64,000 bases of DNA. Source: Rhizobacter sp. OV335 (GTDB taxonomy: Bacteria > Pseudomonadota > Gammaproteobacteria > Burkholderiales > Burkholderiaceae_C). The first letter of the stretch is position 1; each line of letters opens with the position of its first letter. The position numbers were made by a program, and so were the translations under genes. Below the pieces are notes generated by a model that worked only from the letters and a program-made list of their open reading frames with translations, made no database searches and had not been told where the DNA came from. Location of the stretch: positions 186,001 through 250,000 of the forward strand of contig NZ_FRCQ01000001.1 in the NCBI RefSeq assembly GCF_900142965.1, given 5' to 3'. Positions 43,753 through 52,063 of this stretch are shown piece after piece.

Positions 43753-44105
43753 ACTTTCCGAAGGTCACCTTCGACACCCGGCGCGCGCTGGCAGATTTCG
43801 ATGGCGATGCCGACAGCATCGCCAAAGTGCTGCTCGCGTTCCTGGAAGACCTGGACACCGGCCGCACGGCGCTGGAAGACGCCCCGGCACGCGGCCGCGC
43901 CGCCTATGCCGCGGTGCTGCACGAGCTGGCGAACTCGCTGGAATCGATCTGGTGCTTCGACGCCGGCCGCCGGGTGCGCGAGATAGAGCGCAGCTGCCAC
44001 GGCGGCGAGGTGCTGGACACGGTCCTGGTGCAGCACGAGGTGACGCAGTTGCTGGAGGCGGCGGCCGACGGGGCGCGCGAGTGGCTGCGGCAGCGCTTCT
44101 CCTGA
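43749..44105 (+). CDS. Stand-alone Hpt-domain phosphotransfer protein
   Basis: 118 residues, almost all helical. It has the Hpt helix pattern with VLHELANSLESIW, where His58 fits the phospho-acceptor; the usual HxLKG is altered to HELAN, so it is a divergent Hpt. Coupled to the hybrid kinase stop, it likely passes phosphate from the kinase REC to the HD-GYP or HTH-REC regulator. Function inferred from position and the His motif. Confidence 0.7.
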
Positions 44106-44163
44106 GCGCTGCCCGGGCGCTCCGGGCGGAGGCCGTAACATCGGCGCTTCTCCCGACAGCAAG

Positions 44164-44817
44164 TTGACCGACACCGTGGAACACGAGGAATTACTGACCG
44201 TGGGCGAGGTGACCGGCCTGCTGGGGGTTTCCCGCACCTCGGTCCAGAAGATGGTCGACAGCGGCGTGCTGCTCGCGATGCGCACGCCGGGCGGGCACCG
44301 GCGCATCGTCCGCAGTTCGGTGCAGGCGCTGCTGAGCGGCCAGCTGCAACTGGTGCCGGGGGCGGCGTCGGCCGCCACGCCGGCCCCGTCGTCGAGCATG
44401 ACGGTGCTGATCGTCGAGGACAGCCCGACCACCACGCTGAGCTACCAGAAGGTGTTGCGCCGCAGCAGGCTGCCGATCTCGTGCGAATTCGCGACCGACG
44501 GCATCGAGGCCTTGCTGAAGCTCGAGCGCTTTCGTCCTGATGTGTTGATCACCGACCTGCAGATGGAGCCGGTCGACGGGTTCCGGCTGGTGGCCGCGGT
44601 GCAGAACGATGTGGAGCTTGCCTTGATGGCGCAGGTGGTCGTCACCGGGCTGGACGACGACGAGATCGCGCGCCGCGGCGGCCTGCCGCCCAACGTGCTG
44701 CTGTACCGCAAGCCGGTGCCCTGGGACCGGGTGCTCGGTTTCCTGGAGGCCCATGCGCAACGCCGCCAGCTGCTGCTGGCGGCGTCGCATCATCGCAGCA
44801 GCCTCAAGGCTGGTTGA
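44164..44817 (+). CDS. Response regulator with N-terminal excisionase/MerR-like HTH and C-terminal REC
   Basis: 217 residues from a TTG; a GTG at 44176 is an alternative, and neither has a strong ribosome binding site. Residues 8-58 are an HTH_17/MerR-like DNA-binding domain (LTVGEVTGLLGVSRTSVQKM, then TPGGHRRI). A short linker precedes a REC domain at about 80-205 (VLIVEDSPTT, acceptor Asp131 in VLITDLQM, VVVTGLDDDE, YRKPVPWD). The order DNA-binding then REC is the reverse of most regulators. Last gene of the phosphorelay cassette; it overlaps the convergent DUF4397 gene by 14 bp. Confidence 0.8.
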   Translation: MTDTVEHEELLTVGEVTGLLGVSRTSVQKMVDSGVLLAMRTPGGHRRIVRSSVQALLSGQLQLVPGAASAATPAPSSSMTVLIVEDSPTTTLSYQKVLRRSRLPISCEFATDGIEALLKLERFRPDVLITDLQMEPVDGFRLVAAVQNDVELALMAQVVVTGLDDDEIARRGGLPPNVLLYRKPVPWDRVLGFLEAHAQRRQLLLAASHHRSSLKAG

Positions 44818-45565
44818 TGATCTCGGTGCTCGGCTGGCCGTTGTCGGCGATCACCTCCAGCACCTTCACGTCGTTGACGGCGATGCTTTGCGGCACCGTC
44901 ATCAGCAGCAGGTCGGCGTTGGTCTGCACCTCGATCGGCGCGGTGAAGATCACCGACTTCGTGCCCGCGGTCGTCACGCGCATCACGTAGTTGCCGGCGG
45001 TGAAGTCGGTCGAGTTCGCGCTCGAGGCCGGGACCGCGTTCTTGTAGGCCGCGGCCGCGAAGTTCGGCGCCACGGTGGCGATGTCGACATTGGCGGCGGT
45101 CAGGTACACGTCGACGTTCTGCGCGTTGAACGAGCCGTTGACGACGCGCACGCGGCCGTTGGTGGCGGTGAGCTGCTTGTCGTACGGATCGTTGATCAGC
45201 AGCAGGTTGGTGGTCGTGGCTTCGCCCGGCACCGCGATCAGCGTGAACTTGTTGCCGCGCGTCGGGTTGAAGTTGATCGTGCCGACGGTGGCGCCGCCGA
45301 CGGTCGTCTTCACGGTGTAGTCGGCCGGTGCGGTGTCGACGACGTAGTACTTCGACGCGTACAGGTAGCCGACATCGCTGATGCCGCCCGAGACCTCGGT
45401 GTTGCGATAGAGCGCGACGTTCGGGCCGGCCGGGATCGCGTGGATGAAGCGCACCTTCGGGTCGGCGATGTCCAGCCGGTCGTCGATGCTGTCATCGCCG
45501 CCGCCGCAAGCGGCGACCAGCAGGATCGGAGCGAACGCCGCGAGGAATTTGAGAGCTTTGTGCAT
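44804..45565 (-). CDS. DUF4397 lipoprotein
   Basis: 253 residues starting with a lipoprotein signal (MHKALKFLAAFAPILLVAAC, lipobox LVAAC) then GGGDDS. The frame is open much further upstream, but only this Met gives the lipobox, and AAAGG lies about 10 bp before it. The mature part has two DUF4397-like beta domains (VRFIHAIPAGPNVALY, VRVVNGSFNAQNVDVYL). DUF4397 proteins are surface or periplasmic and of unknown function. It is transcribed alone, divergent from the glutathione transferase gene. Confidence 0.82.
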   Translation of the reverse strand: MHKALKFLAAFAPILLVAACGGGDDSIDDRLDIADPKVRFIHAIPAGPNVALYRNTEVSGGISDVGYLYASKYYVVDTAPADYTVKTTVGGATVGTINFNPTRGNKFTLIAVPGEATTTNLLLINDPYDKQLTATNGRVRVVNGSFNAQNVDVYLTAANVDIATVAPNFAAAAYKNAVPASSANSTDFTAGNYVMRVTTAGTKSVIFTAPIEVQTNADLLLMTVPQSIAVNDVKVLEVIADNGQPSTEIINQP

Positions 45566-45629
45566 GATGGACAGCCTTTCAATGGAGTCGGTGGAATCGA
45601 TCGGGAAACCGTGAGGCGACTCTAGGGTC

Positions 45630-45644
45630 GGTGCACCGTGCACC
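45630..45644. promoter_or_regulatory. Palindromic operator candidate between DUF4397 and GST genes
   Basis: GGTGCAC-C-GTGCACC is a perfect palindrome with 7-bp arms, in the 245-bp divergent gap (45566-45810). A regulator dimer could bind here. Nothing else in the gap is distinctive. Confidence 0.3.
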
Positions 45645-45810
45645 GTGTCGGTGGATGCGGTGACCCGCTGTGGGGCGTGCCTGAGATCGATGTCGGACAA
45701 GGCGCCGCCTTCACGGGCGGGCACTGTCGGATGCCGCACCGCGACAATGCGCGCCACCGGCGCTGCCGTTCGAGCCACCCCTGTCCGCCATCCGGCACCA
45801 AGGAGACCGC

Positions 45811-46494
45811 ATGATCGTTGTCCACCACCTGAACAACTCGCGCTCGCAGCGCGTGCTCTGGCTGCTCGAAGAGCTGGGCGTGCCGTACGAGATCAAGAAG
45901 TACCAGCGCAACCCGAAGACGATGCTGGCGCCGCCGGAGCTGCTGCAGGTGCACCCGCTGGGCAAGTCGCCGGTGATCACCGACGAGGGCAACACGCTGG
46001 CCGAATCGGGCGCGATCATCGAGTACCTGCTGGCGCGCTTCGGGCCCGGCAACCAGGGGCGGCTGAAGCCGGAACCGGGCACGCCGGAAGCGCTGCGCTT
46101 CACCTACTGGCTGCACTTCGCCGAAGGCTCGGCGATGCCGCCGCTGCTGCTGAAGCTGATCTTCGACCGCATCCCGAAATCGCCGATGCCGTTCTTCGTG
46201 AAGCCGATCGCGAAGGGCATCTCGGCCAAGGTGCTGGCGTTGATGGTCGAGCCGAACCTGAAGCGGCAGCTCGACTTCATGGAGGCGGAGCTCGGCAGGA
46301 GCGAGTGGTTTGCCGGCAGCGAGTTCAGCGCGGCCGACATCCAGATGAGCTTTCCGGTCGAGGCCTCGGCGCAGCGCGCGGGGCTGGATGCGAGCCGGCC
46401 GAAGCTGATGGCCTGGCTGAAGCGCATCCATGCGCGGCCGGCCTACCAGCGCGCGCTGGAGCGGGGTGGGCCGTACGACTTCGCGAACGATTGA
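45811..46494 (+). CDS. Glutathione S-transferase
   Basis: 227 residues with AAGGAGA 7 bp before the ATG. The N-terminal thioredoxin-like domain (IVVHHLNNSRSQRVLWLLEE) has Ser11 at the GST catalytic position, then HPLGKSPVI and the ESGAIIEYLL glutathione-binding motif (Ser in ESGA). The C-terminal helical domain has SEFSAADIQMSF. It is cytoplasmic and conjugates or reduces with glutathione; the substrate is unknown. Convergent with the histidine kinase that follows. Confidence 0.9.
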   Translation: MIVVHHLNNSRSQRVLWLLEELGVPYEIKKYQRNPKTMLAPPELLQVHPLGKSPVITDEGNTLAESGAIIEYLLARFGPGNQGRLKPEPGTPEALRFTYWLHFAEGSAMPPLLLKLIFDRIPKSPMPFFVKPIAKGISAKVLALMVEPNLKRQLDFMEAELGRSEWFAGSEFSAADIQMSFPVEASAQRAGLDASRPKLMAWLKRIHARPAYQRALERGGPYDFAND

Positions 46495-46540
46495 CCTGCA
46501 TGGCTTCTGAAGCTGCAGCACTCAAGCGCGGAGCGCGTCG

Positions 46541-47848
46541 TCAACCCAGCGACAGCACCAGCCGCGCCTCCAGCCCACCAGCGCTGCGGTTGTGCAAGCT
46601 CAGCTGCGCGCCCATCGCGATCGCCAGCTGGTGCGCGATCGCGAGGCCCAGCCCGGTGCCGCCGGTGCTGCGGTTGCGCGAGCCCTCGAGGCGGTAGAAC
46701 GGCTTCAGCACCGCCTCCAGCTGGTCTTCCGGAATGCCCGGCCCGTTGTCGAGCACCGACAGTGTCAGCCGCGTGCCGTCGGTCTGCACCCGCAGAGCCA
46801 CCTCGCTGCCGAACGACAGCGCGTTGTCGATCAGGTTCATCAGGATGCGGCGCAGCGCATTCGGCCGCGACACGATCGGCACGCTGACGCGGCCTTCCAG
46901 CTGCACCGCTTCGCCGGCGTCCTCGTAGTCGGCGATCAGGCTCTCGAACAGCGCATCGGCATCGATGCGGCACGGCGGCTCGGTCGCGCCGTGCAGCGTG
47001 CGCGCGTAGGTCACGCCCTCGCGCACCAGCAGGTTCATCGCGTCCAGGTCCTGGCGGATCTTGTCGCGGTCGGGGCCGTCGTCCATCAGGTCGGTGCGCA
47101 GCCGCATGCGGGTGATCGGCGTCTGCAAATCGTGCGAGATCGCCGCCAATATCTCGACCCGCTCGGCCGCATAGCCGGCGATGCGCTGCTGCATCGCGTT
47201 GAAGGCACGGGCCGCGTGCGCGACCTCGCTCGGGCCGTGCTCGGGCAGCGCCTGGCCCTTCAGGTCGGGGCCGAGCTGGTCGGCCGCGGCGGCCAGCGCC
47301 GCCAGCGGCCGCGTCAGCAGCCGCACCGCGATCCAGGCGCACAGCGCCAGCACCGCGAGCTGCGCCGCCAGCACCCAGCTGACCCAGCCCGACACCGGCA
47401 TGTCGACGCGGCGCGCATGCACGATCACCATGCTCGCGTCCGACAGCTTCACCTGGATCTGCAGCCCGCCGACCGGCTGCGGCACCTCGGCCACGCGCAC
47501 CGTCTCGAACGGCTTCATCGCATCGACGATGGCGGTCGCGAACTGCCGCAGCATCGCATCCGCCGGGGCCGGCCCGCCGGCGCTGCCGCCGAGCGAGAAG
47601 CGGTAGTTGCGGCGCTCCAGCCGCGCGAGCCAGCCGTCGCGTTCGTCGGCGGGCAGGCGGTCGATGATCGCGATCGAGCTCGCGATGTCGCGCTCGATGC
47701 CGAGCATCATCAGCTCGCGCAGCGCCATGCCGCGCTCGTAGCGGATCAGCACGAAGGTCAGGCCCTGCGCGATCGCGAGACCGAGCACGATGATCAGCGT
47801 GACGCGCGCGAACAGCGAGCGCGGCATCGGCAGGGTGACGTGGATCAT
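46541..47848 (-). CDS. EnvZ-like sensor histidine kinase
   Basis: 435 residues. Two membrane helices (about 12-35 and 155-177) around a periplasmic segment of about 115 residues, a HAMP domain (LLTRPLAALAAAADQLG), HisKA with AAISHDLQTPITRMRLR (His239, EnvZ-type) and HATPase (NALRRILMNLIDNALSFG, DNGPGIP, TGGTGLGLAIAHQ). No C-terminal receiver. It lies 38 bp downstream of ohr on the same strand; its likely partner regulator at 48488 is divergent on the other side of ohr. Confidence 0.9.
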   Translation of the reverse strand: MIHVTLPMPRSLFARVTLIIVLGLAIAQGLTFVLIRYERGMALRELMMLGIERDIASSIAIIDRLPADERDGWLARLERRNYRFSLGGSAGGPAPADAMLRQFATAIVDAMKPFETVRVAEVPQPVGGLQIQVKLSDASMVIVHARRVDMPVSGWVSWVLAAQLAVLALCAWIAVRLLTRPLAALAAAADQLGPDLKGQALPEHGPSEVAHAARAFNAMQQRIAGYAAERVEILAAISHDLQTPITRMRLRTDLMDDGPDRDKIRQDLDAMNLLVREGVTYARTLHGATEPPCRIDADALFESLIADYEDAGEAVQLEGRVSVPIVSRPNALRRILMNLIDNALSFGSEVALRVQTDGTRLTLSVLDNGPGIPEDQLEAVLKPFYRLEGSRNRSTGGTGLGLAIAHQLAIAMGAQLSLHNRSAGGLEARLVLSLG

Positions 47849-47886
47849 GTCTGGCGGTCCGTTGCGGTGGGGTCGGGCAATCGATG

Positions 47887-48312
47887 TCAGGCGATCACGA
47901 AGTCGACCTCGATGTTGCCGCGCGTCGCGGCCGAGTACGGGCAGGTCTGGTGCGCCGCGTCGACCAGGCGGCGCTTCACGTCGGCGTCGAGGCCGGGCAG
48001 GCTGATCGACAGTGTGACAGCCAGTGCGTAGCTCGCGTCGCCGGCGGTCTTGCCGAGCGACACGCGGGCGTCGATCGCGGTGTCAGCCGGGAACTTGATG
48101 CTCAGCTGGCGCGCGGCGATCTGCATCGCGCCCATGAAGCAGGCCGAGTAGCCGACGCCGAACAGCTGCTCGGGATTGGTGCCGGGCTTGCCCGACCCGG
48201 GCGGACTCAGCTGCACGTCGAGCGCGCCATCGCTGGAACGGCCCGCGCCGTCGCGGCCTCCGGTGGTACGGGTGGCAGCGGTATAGAGAACATTGGCGAT
48301 CTTCTGCAGCAT
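47887..48312 (-). CDS. ohr: Organic hydroperoxide resistance protein (Ohr/OsmC family)
   Basis: 141 residues. Both redox Cys are in the usual places: Cys58 in FGVGYSACFMGA and Cys124 in AAHQTCPYSAATRGNIEV. The Ohr-type start LYTAATRTTGGRDG and TNPEQLF are present. Ohr reduces organic hydroperoxides in the cytoplasm with a lipoyl-based reductant. It precedes the sensor kinase (38 bp). I see no ohrR gene nearby. Confidence 0.93.
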   Translation of the reverse strand: MLQKIANVLYTAATRTTGGRDGAGRSSDGALDVQLSPPGSGKPGTNPEQLFGVGYSACFMGAMQIAARQLSIKFPADTAIDARVSLGKTAGDASYALAVTLSISLPGLDADVKRRLVDAAHQTCPYSAATRGNIEVDFVIA

Positions 48313-48487
48313 GGCGATTCCTTCAGGAGAGTTGGGTTGAAGCGAGCCTGTATTTCAACGGCCCGCTGTATCCCCGGTGTGTCGGCCACCCCCCGGATTT
48401 GCATTCGCATGTAGGCGCGGTGCGACCCGGACACACTGCAATACAAAGGGGCTGCGCCCGGGCGGCCGCCGCACTACAGTCACGGCC

Positions 48488-49228
48488 ATGCAAGCCAAGC
48501 CCAGCGACCATGTGCTGATCGTCGACGACGACCGCGAGATCCGCGAGCTGCTGACCACCTACCTGGTCAAGAACGGCCTGCGCGTGGTGGCCGTGCCGAC
48601 CGGCCGGCACATGCGCGCGGCGCTGGAGGAATCCGGCCCGTTCGACCTGATCGTGCTCGACCTGATGCTGCCCGGCGAAGACGGGCTGACGCTGTGCCGC
48701 GACCTGCGCAGCGGCAAGTACAAGGCAACGCCGATCGTGATGCTGACCGCGCGCAACGAAGAGGCCGACCGCATCCTCGGGCTGGAGATGGGCGCCGATG
48801 ATTACCTCGCCAAGCCGTTCGCCGCGCGCGAGCTGCTGGCGCGCATGCGCTCGGTGCTGCGCCGCACCCGCATGCTGCCGCCGAACATGCGGGTGGCCGA
48901 AGCCTCGCACCGGCTGGCGTTCGGCGAGTGGGAGGTCGACACCGTCGCGCGCCACCTGCTCGACGAGCAGGGCGTGATGGTGGCGCTGAGCGGTGCCGAG
49001 TACCGGCTGCTGCGGGTGTTCCTGGATCACCCGCAGCGGGTGCTGAGCCGCGACCAGCTGCTGAGCCTCACGCAGGGCCGCGAGGCCGAGCTGTTCGAGC
49101 GCTCGATCGACCTGCTGGTCAGCCGGCTGCGGCAGCGGCTGCGCGACGATGCGCGCGAGCCGCGCTACATCAAGACGGTGCGCAGCGAAGGCTACGTCTT
49201 CGCGTCGGGCGTCGAGTCGCGCGACTGA
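48488..49228 (+). CDS. OmpR-family response regulator
   Basis: 246 residues. REC: HVLIVDDDREIREL, acceptor Asp58 (LIVLDLMLPGEDG), MLTAR, DYLAKPF. Winged-helix DNA-binding domain: LSGAEYRLLRVFLDHPQRVLSR, then RSIDLLVSRLRQRL and IKTVRSEGYVF, as in OmpR/PhoB. The start Met follows the divergent gap of 175 bp from ohr. It most likely works with the EnvZ-like kinase at 46541 and may control ohr itself. 6 bp from the convergent TlpA gene. Confidence 0.92.
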   Translation: MQAKPSDHVLIVDDDREIRELLTTYLVKNGLRVVAVPTGRHMRAALEESGPFDLIVLDLMLPGEDGLTLCRDLRSGKYKATPIVMLTARNEEADRILGLEMGADDYLAKPFAARELLARMRSVLRRTRMLPPNMRVAEASHRLAFGEWEVDTVARHLLDEQGVMVALSGAEYRLLRVFLDHPQRVLSRDQLLSLTQGREAELFERSIDLLVSRLRQRLRDDAREPRYIKTVRSEGYVFASGVESRD

Positions 49229-49234
49229 GCTTGA

Positions 49235-49789
49235 TCACGGTGCCGACGTCTCGGCCAGCAGCGCCTTGATCTTGTTCTCGGTCTCGCCATAGCGGCCTTC
49301 GCCGAAGTGCGTGTAGACGATGCGGCCCTGCTTGTCGATCAGGTAGAGCGCCGGCCAGTACTGGTTGCCGTACGCCCGCCAGGTGGCGTAGTCGTTGTCC
49401 TGCGCGACGGCGTGCGTGATCTGCAGCTTGCGGATCGCGTCCTGCACGTTGGGCGTCGACTTCTCGAAGGCGTACTCCGGCGTGTGCACGCCGATCACGA
49501 CCAGCCCCTGGTCCTTGAACCTGTCGTGCCATTCCTTCACGTGCGGCAGCTGGTTCAGGCAGTTGCTGCAGGTGTAGGTCCAGAAGTCGACCAGCACCAC
49601 CTTGCCGCGCAGCGCCTCCATCTTCAGCGGCGGCGAGTTCTGCCAGGTGGCGATGCCTTGGAAATCGGGCGCCGCCACCGGGTGGGCGACGGCGGGTGTG
49701 CCGATGGCCGGTGGTGCGGCCAGCGTGACGAGAACCACCGTCGCGGCGATGGCCACGGCGGCGAGGAGGGCGTTGGATCGGAGGTTCAT
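49235..49789 (-). CDS. TlpA/DipZ-like thioredoxin-fold protein
   Basis: 184 residues from the Met that begins a signal-anchor (NALLAAVAIAATVVLVTLA); an in-frame GTG 111 bp upstream gives a polar tail and is less likely. The redox motif is CSNC (Cys74 and Cys77, TYTCSNCLNQLP), typical of the DipZ C-terminal domain and TlpA redoxins. Then come GLVVIGVHTPEYAFEK and a cis-Pro in YWPALYLIDKQG. It acts in the periplasm, probably reducing disulfides or in cytochrome/copper maturation. Confidence 0.85.
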   Translation of the reverse strand: MNLRSNALLAAVAIAATVVLVTLAAPPAIGTPAVAHPVAAPDFQGIATWQNSPPLKMEALRGKVVLVDFWTYTCSNCLNQLPHVKEWHDRFKDQGLVVIGVHTPEYAFEKSTPNVQDAIRKLQITHAVAQDNDYATWRAYGNQYWPALYLIDKQGRIVYTHFGEGRYGETENKIKALLAETSAP

Positions 49790-49919
49790 GGCGGTGGTGC
49801 GGAGTGGCAGGTGCGCGGATTCTTGGTCGCGCACCGCCACCGCCGAGGTTTCTTCGTAGGCCTGTGTGTCGGCCCGGCACGCCGACACATTACGTTTCAC
49901 GGGAATGACCGCGCGGCGC

Positions 49920-50627
49920 TCAGGGTTCGGTCACGCTGGCGAGATTGCGCACGCCCCTGACCGTGCCGTCGACATTGATGAACTTGTACTGGATCGGCCC
50001 GTAGCCGGGCGCGACCCACATCACGGTCGTCCCGAAGGACGGCAGGGTGTCGTCGATGACCTTGAAGCGGCAGGCGTTCGGAAAGCTGCGGCCGGCCATC
50101 GTCAGTGTCTCGTGGCCTTCGAAGGTCCACGTCTCCTGCTCGGCTTCGGCCAGGAAGCCGCCGTTCGTGAAGTAGTTGTTGTCGGTGTAGTGGATCGTCA
50201 CCGTCTGGGTGGGGGCCAGCGTGTTCGGCAGCAGGAAGCCGGTGTAGACCGACTTCGTGGCCTGCACGCCCTCGGGCGTGTAGTCGTAGTCGCCCCAGAA
50301 GCGCACGCCGTCCGCCTCGATCGAAAAATAGTGCTTGGCGGCGTGCGAGGTGCCTTCGACGTCGAAGTACTCGATCTGCACCGGGTGGACGGCGCCGTCG
50401 AACTTTTCCTGCGTGTAGAGGACCGACTTCGCGATATAGGTCTTGTCCGGATCGGAGATCGTGTAGCGCAGGCCGGGCTTGACCGTGAAGCAGTCGTTGA
50501 CGTCGGGCAGCGTCTCGACCGGAGGGTCGACCGCGGGCGGGCAGTCGTCACCACCGCCACCGCAGGCGGCGAGCGTGGCGCAGAGGCCGGCGATCAACAG
50601 GCAGGAAGGGGTGCTTGATAGTTTCAT
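49920..50627 (-). CDS. Hypothetical lipoprotein
   Basis: 235 residues starting with a lipobox signal (SCLLIAGLCATLAAC then GGGGDDC); the frame is open upstream, but only this Met places the lipobox correctly. The rest is beta-rich with paired strands (IEYFDVEGTSHAAKHYFSIE, YTDNNYFTNGGFLAEAEQETWTFEGHE, WVAPGYGPIQYKFINVDG). No domain that I recognise. The next upstream gene is divergent. Confidence 0.7.
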   Translation of the reverse strand: MKLSSTPSCLLIAGLCATLAACGGGGDDCPPAVDPPVETLPDVNDCFTVKPGLRYTISDPDKTYIAKSVLYTQEKFDGAVHPVQIEYFDVEGTSHAAKHYFSIEADGVRFWGDYDYTPEGVQATKSVYTGFLLPNTLAPTQTVTIHYTDNNYFTNGGFLAEAEQETWTFEGHETLTMAGRSFPNACRFKVIDDTLPSFGTTVMWVAPGYGPIQYKFINVDGTVRGVRNLASVTEP

Positions 50628-50684
50628 GATGATATGAAGATGGGTTGTGGAGGGGCGCGAACTGACAAGGCTCCGCCCATCCCA

Positions 50685-50704
50685 TGCCGATCCGGAGATC
50701 GGCA
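50685..50704. promoter_or_regulatory. Palindromic hairpin in the divergent gap before the beta-lactamase-like gene
   Basis: TGCCGATC-CGGA-GATCGGCA is a perfect 8-bp stem in the 200-bp gap 50628-50827. A second hairpin with 8-bp arms (50780-50787 with 50795-50802, A-rich loop) sits 25 bp before the next start codon. They may be operators or leader structures. Confidence 0.35.
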
Positions 50705-50827
50705 CGACGGCTTTGGCTGTGTGGTGTCTTGTTAGTTGCGATACTGAACGAACGCGCAAGACACGCGTTGACATGGCATGCGCGTAAAAAAACGTTACGC
50801 GCTGCCATCGCGCCCGACAATCGGCCG

Positions 50828-52063
50828 ATGCGCCTGTGTCACCTGCCTTTGCTGCTGCTCGCTCCGCTGGTCGCGTTCGCGGCACCCGACGAGGCCGCGC
50901 TCGGCCAGGCCGCCGGCTACCCCGCGGCCCGCACGCTGCGGCAGGCTTATCAAGAGCCCTGGCTGGTCGGCTCGTTCAGCGCGATGGACAGCTTCAACCC
51001 GTCGTGCACGCTGGCGCCGGCCGACACGCCGGTGCCGCTGAAGGCCGCGGCCGCCGAGACGCCGTTCAGCTACCGCTACCAGGGCCGCAAGCTGACGCTC
51101 GACGACTACATGCAGCACCAGCGCGCGACCGGCCTGCTGGTCGTGAAAGACGGCGAGATCGTCGCCGAGCGCTACAACTACGACCGCACGCCGGCGATGC
51201 GGATGCTGTCGAACTCGATGGCCAAGACGATCACCGCGCTGGCGGTGATGAAGGCGCTGGAAGACGGCCTGCTGAAGTCGCTCGACGACCCGGCCGAGGC
51301 CTACGCGCCCGCGCTCAAGGGCACGCTGTATGGCGGCACGCGCCTGGTCGACCTGCTGCGCATGGCGTCGGGTGCGCGCTACGTCGAGGACTACACGCCG
51401 AACGACGATCGCGCGCGCTTCAACGCGACGGCGCGCCGCGCCGGCATCGCGCAGGCGGCGCGCGAGGTCACCGAGCGCAGCGATCCGCCGGGGCAGCGCT
51501 TCAACTACGCCGGCGCGCAGACCGAGGTGCTGGGCCTCGTGCTGCGCGGCGCGACCGGCCGCACGCTGTGCGAGTACGTCGGCGAGCGGCTGTGGAAGCC
51601 GATCGGCGCGCAGGCGGCGGCGAGCTGGCTGCTGAACCCTGCGGACCAGGTGGAGCTCGCGCAGGGCGGGTTCAATGCGACGCTGCGCGACTACGCGCGG
51701 CTCGGGATGATGATGGCCGCCGACGGGCAGGTGAACGGTGTTGCGGTGGTGTCACGCGAGCACCTGCTCGACATGACCGACCCCGCGCGCCAGCCCGAGG
51801 CCTTCCGGCCGGGGCAGATGGCGTACCACGGCAGCAATTACTTCGGCTACGGCCTGCAGACCTGGCTGGTGCCGGGGCGGCAGCGGCGTTTCATGCTGCT
51901 CGGTGTCTATGGCCAGGCGATCTTCGTGGACCCGGCGCTGAAGCTGGTGGTCGTGCACACCGCGGTCGGCAAGGATGCCTCGGGCGATGCGAGCGGAAAC
52001 CACCTGGGCGCCGAGCGCAACGCGCTGCTGCGCGGCATCGTCGCGGCCTACGGCGACTGGTAG
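50828..52063 (+). CDS. Serine beta-lactamase-fold hydrolase (class C-like/EstB-NylB family), exported
   Basis: 411 residues with a signal peptide (MRLCHLPLLLLAPLVAFAAP). The catalytic SxxK is SMAK (Ser130, Lys133). The YxN-type Tyr is Tyr227 in FNYAGAQTEVLG, and the later HGSNYFGYGLQTW fits the third motif region. This resembles serine hydrolases of the 6-aminohexanoate-dimer hydrolase and esterase type more than true AmpC, so I do not predict drug resistance. It overlaps the convergent SWIM-protein gene by 16 bp. Confidence 0.85.
   Translation: MRLCHLPLLLLAPLVAFAAPDEAALGQAAGYPAARTLRQAYQEPWLVGSFSAMDSFNPSCTLAPADTPVPLKAAAAETPFSYRYQGRKLTLDDYMQHQRATGLLVVKDGEIVAERYNYDRTPAMRMLSNSMAKTITALAVMKALEDGLLKSLDDPAEAYAPALKGTLYGGTRLVDLLRMASGARYVEDYTPNDDRARFNATARRAGIAQAAREVTERSDPPGQRFNYAGAQTEVLGLVLRGATGRTLCEYVGERLWKPIGAQAAASWLLNPADQVELAQGGFNATLRDYARLGMMMAADGQVNGVAVVSREHLLDMTDPARQPEAFRPGQMAYHGSNYFGYGLQTWLVPGRQRRFMLLGVYGQAIFVDPALKLVVVHTAVGKDASGDASGNHLGAERNALLRGIVAAYGDW

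Noticed and set aside
50828-52063. An AmpC antibiotic-resistance gene
   Set aside because: The SMAK and YAG motifs fit the wider esterase/6-aminohexanoate hydrolase group; the usual YxN and KTG combination of AmpC is not seen.
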